5,963 nucleotides of DNA from RUG11462 sp051877275 (GTDB lineage: Bacteria; Bacillota; Clostridia; Oscillospirales; Acutalibacteraceae), in assembly GCA_051877275.1 (NCBI GenBank), contig JBJEIS010000020.1, positions 1-5,963 on the forward strand, written 5' to 3'. Positions 5,282 through 5,963 of this stretch are shown piece after piece. Position 1 is the stretch's first letter, and each line of letters starts with the position of its first letter. The notes below the pieces were generated by a model, which was given only the letters and a program-made list of their open reading frames with translations, was not told where the DNA came from and did no database searches. The position numbers and the translations under genes are program-made.

Positions 5282-5963
5282 TTATAAACAGTCTTTATAA
5301 ATATCAATAACATCTTTCTTTGATAATACTGTAGGATTATGTGACATAATAACCTGCTGATATTTTAAAACGCTGTCTGCAAAAGCTTCTACATCATCTA
5401 TCGTTGTACCGTAGTGGCTCATCGGCTTTTTCTCAAGCACTGCGTTAAGCAATTCATCAAGCTTTTCTGCAACATTTTCTTTTTCACAGTTCAAAGCATT
5501 CTTAAGAATGGTGATAGTTTCGTCATATTTTTCGCTGCATTCTTTTTCAGCGTACTTTTTAAGCACCGAAGTCAGAAGCGCATAATTTGCCTCGCCATGT
5601 GCAACATGATATTTACCGCTTAAAGGATAACTCATAGCGTGAACTGCTCCGCAACCTGCCTGACCGAATGCAATGCCTGCGTAATTGCTTGCAATCATAA
5701 AGGTTTCGAGTAATTGCGGCAGTATATCATACCCCTCGTTTTTAATCCTTGTATAGCCTGAAACAATCATCTCAATTGCTTTATGGCCGAAAAGAAGTGA
5801 AAATGGGGTAGAGAGCGGTGAAAGACTTGATTCGATAGCGTGGATAAGCGCGTCGATAGAGCTTGTTGCAAAGAAATGACGCGGCAGTTTTTCAATAAGC
5901 TGAGGAATAAGCACTGCGTAGTCTGCGTACATTTCGTCAACTGCAAGGCGAAGCTTTGTATCA
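5282..5963 (-). CDS. Iron-type alcohol dehydrogenase, probably 4-hydroxybutyrate dehydrogenase, C-terminal part
   Basis: This leftward gene enters from the right edge; 226 C-terminal residues are visible and the N-terminal NAD-binding part (GGGS region) is missing. It is a group III metal-dependent alcohol dehydrogenase. The family's four metal ligands are recognisable as D37 and H41 (SIDALIHAIES), H108 (GAVHAMSYPL) and H122 (HVAHGEANY), in fragment numbering, with the expected D-x3-H and 14-residue His-His spacings. From memory, stretches such as YADYAVLIP, SSIDALIHA, SNYAGIAFG, HGEANY and FADSVLKYQQ resemble Clostridium kluyveri 4-hydroxybutyrate dehydrogenase, a protein of about 371 residues, which interconverts succinate semialdehyde and 4-hydroxybutyrate in succinate- or GABA-to-butyrate routes. 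Confidence is high for the family and moderate for that substrate; a butanol or other alcohol dehydrogenase is the alternative. An internal Met (codon at 5930-5932) lies in the conserved domain and is not the start. It converges on the acyl-CoA ligase across a shared terminator. Confidence 0.85.
   Translation of the reverse strand, partial: DTKLRLAVDEMYADYAVLIPQLIEKLPRHFFATSSIDALIHAIESSLSPLSTPFSLLFGHKAIEMIVSGYTRIKNEGYDILPQLLETFMIASNYAGIAFGQAGCGAVHAMSYPLSGKYHVAHGEANYALLTSVLKKYAEKECSEKYDETITILKNALNCEKENVAEKLDELLNAVLEKKPMSHYGTTIDDVEAFADSVLKYQQVIMSHNPTVLSKKDVIDIYKDCL

Noticed and set aside
5414..5623. Plus-strand open frame opposite the dehydrogenase
   Set aside because: It is antisense to conserved metal-binding coding sequence; its Phe-rich composition is a reverse-frame artefact.

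Overview
The window is A+T-rich bacterial DNA. Its gene content and style point to an anaerobic low-GC Firmicute (Clostridia, probably a gut-type Ruminococcaceae/Oscillospirales relative). The reasons are a 55-residue clostridial 2[4Fe-4S] ferredoxin, a holB-ricT-trmN6-rsmI cluster like that of Bacillus and Clostridia, strong Shine-Dalgarno sites, sigma-A promoters with extended -10 elements, and a 4-hydroxybutyrate-dehydrogenase-like enzyme. A run of exactly 100 N (3305-3404) marks a scaffold join, so this is a draft genome or metagenome assembly. The true distance across the join, and even whether the two sides belong together, is not known from the sequence.

Left of the gap (1-3304) all genes read rightward and form the information-processing cluster: the 3' part of holB (clamp-loader delta'), ricT (PSP1/YaaT), a small ferredoxin with its own strong promoter and a hairpin terminator, a TrmN6/YabB-type adenine-N6 methyltransferase, and rsmI (16S rRNA C1402 2'-O-methyltransferase), which overlaps the methyltransferase gene by 8 nt and runs into the gap. 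Compared with the B. subtilis order (holB-yaaT-yabA-yabB-yazA-rsmI), the ferredoxin sits where yabA would be, and no yazA lies between trmN6 and rsmI.

Right of the gap (3405-5963) is an accessory metabolic region. A small XRE-type repressor gene reads leftward. It diverges from a 478-residue ANL-superfamily acyl-CoA ligase/adenylating enzyme, and the two predicted promoters share the same -35 position inside a short inverted repeat. This layout suggests that the repressor controls itself and the ligase. The ligase ends in a long hairpin that also serves as terminator for a convergent gene entering from the right edge, the C-terminal part of an iron-type alcohol dehydrogenase most like 4-hydroxybutyrate dehydrogenase.

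I found no CRISPR array, tRNA, rRNA, insertion sequence or clearly new multi-gene system. The points most worth a second look are the ferredoxin next to the Fe-S protein RicT, the terminator hairpin just ahead of trmN6, the back-to-back repressor/ligase promoters, and the altered P-loop of the ligase.
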